A stretch of 6,627 nt of DNA from JAHHLP01 sp041609895. Lineage in GTDB: Bacteria; Bacteroidota; Rhodothermia; Rhodothermales; JABDKH01. Shown piece after piece: positions 5,948 through 6,627 of the stretch. The notes beneath the pieces were generated by a model. The model did no database searches, was not told the DNA's origin, and saw nothing but the letters and a program-made list of their open reading frames with translations. The position numbers and the translations under genes are program-made. Location: NCBI GenBank assembly GCA_041609895.1, contig JBFIPX010000187.1, positions 1-6,627 of the forward strand. The letters run 5' to 3'. The first letter of the stretch is position 1. The number at the start of each line of letters is the position of its first letter.

Positions 5948-6627
5948 ATGATTCCGTCCCGGCGAAGACAATCCCTGGGTGCGCTGATCGGTGTCGATCG
6001 TGATGGCGAGGTTACGCAAGTGACTCCCGATGCCATGCGGATCGCCGGATGGAGGATCGGCGACCTCGTGTCTCAGCGGATATTGGATGAGCTGTCCTCC
6101 GGCAGTCCTGTCGTAGCTATCGAGGGCACAGATGGACGAAATGTAGGGCTGGAGGTTTATGCGGCAGTCAACGGTTCTGGTTGGCTTTTGGTGGAGGGCG
6201 GCGAAAAGAATCTCGACAAGGGTTCGGAATTCGCCGACGTCTATGGAGAGTCGGAACTGGCGTACAGGGCTTTCTTCGAACAGGCTCCAATCGGGATCGC
6301 ACATCTCGACACCTCGGGTCGCGTTACCTTTGAGAACCACGCCCTTAGGATGATCTTCGGTGAGGATGCCGACTCGTCCTGGATCGGTCGATCGATATTT
6401 ACAATAGAAGCCGTTGGTCCCTACCTGAAGCCGTTGATAGAACGCATGCTCGCGGAAGGTCAGCCCTTTGAAGCCCGAGAGTCTTGCTACGCACCCCGAC
6501 CGGCATCTCCCAACATGTGGATGCGCGTGTCGGGTACCTCCATCCGAAACATGGACGGCCGCGTGGCCGGCGGCGTCATCACCGTTCAGGACGTCACGGA
6601 CGTCAAGAGAGCAGAGGCAGTGCTGGA
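5948..6627 (+). CDS. PAS-domain signalling protein, N-terminal part (3' cut by window edge); probable sensor kinase
   Basis: An open frame runs from ATG 5948 to the right edge without a stop, giving 226 whole codons. Residues 11-83 look like a short PAS domain, beginning G-V-D-R-D-G-E-V-T-Q-V-T-P-D-A-M with I-A-G-W following. Residues 105-226 form a clearer PAS domain: A-Y-R-A-F-F-E-Q-A-P-I-G-I-A-H-L-D (105-121), S-G-R-V-T-F-E-N (123-130) and the closing V-I-T-V-Q-D-V-T-D-V-K-R-A-E (210-223), the usual PAS/PAC exit into a coiled linker. No signal peptide or membrane helix is seen in this part, so sensing is probably cytoplasmic. The output domain lies beyond the window; a histidine kinase is most usual after tandem PAS domains, but a diguanylate cyclase or phosphatase output is possible. 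The start is uncertain. ATG 5948 lacks a ribosome site, the frame is also open from ATG 5852, and a GGAGG (5854-5858) precedes a GTG at 5863 in another frame, raising the possibility of a frameshift. Confidence 0.85.
   Translation, partial: MIPSRRRQSLGALIGVDRDGEVTQVTPDAMRIAGWRIGDLVSQRILDELSSGSPVVAIEGTDGRNVGLEVYAAVNGSGWLLVEGGEKNLDKGSEFADVYGESELAYRAFFEQAPIGIAHLDTSGRVTFENHALRMIFGEDADSSWIGRSIFTIEAVGPYLKPLIERMLAEGQPFEARESCYAPRPASPNMWMRVSGTSIRNMDGRVAGGVITVQDVTDVKRAEAVL

Noticed and set aside
5933..6340. Open frame of 135 codons on the minus strand near the right edge
   Set aside because: The plus strand here encodes tandem PAS domains with clear motifs; the minus-strand frame is their shadow.

Overview
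All genes supported in this 6.6 kb window lie on the + strand. The base composition is moderately GC-rich, and most starts lack a strong Shine-Dalgarno sequence. The proteins (a LysRS opening with an SEQE-type leader, a lipoprotein cyclophilin, a DUF2520 protein) look most like Bacteroidota in the wide sense, and Rhodothermota/Rhodothermales is my best guess. This placement is an impression from protein style, not a search result.

Layout: (1) bases 2-580, the C-terminal part of a DUF2520 (ProC-like Rossmann) protein cut by the left edge; (2) 581-760, a gap with no convincing gene; (3) 761-1375, an unrecognised protein whose 3' end overlaps (4) 1362-1748, a small conserved-looking hypothetical protein; (5) 1937-2815, a lipoprotein cyclophilin-type peptidyl-prolyl isomerase; (6) 2922-4490, class II lysyl-tRNA synthetase (lysS); (7) 4570-5814, an MFS transporter of the MFS_3/EntS-like type; (8) 5948 to the right edge, the N-terminal part of a PAS-domain signalling protein, probably a sensor kinase, with no stop before the edge.

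Functionally this is mostly a housekeeping and envelope neighbourhood: translation (LysRS), extracytoplasmic protein folding (cyclophilin) and export (MFS), followed by the start of a sensory protein. The genes are co-directional but separated by gaps of about 80-190 bases, except for the overlapping pair 761-1375/1362-1748, which is probably translationally coupled. No mobile element, CRISPR array, RNA gene or phage gene is visible.

I do not see an exciting undescribed system. The items most worth a second look are the unrecognised 761-1375 protein and its overlap with the next gene, the uncertain 5' end of the PAS gene (possible frameshift), and an inverted repeat just upstream of the transporter start.
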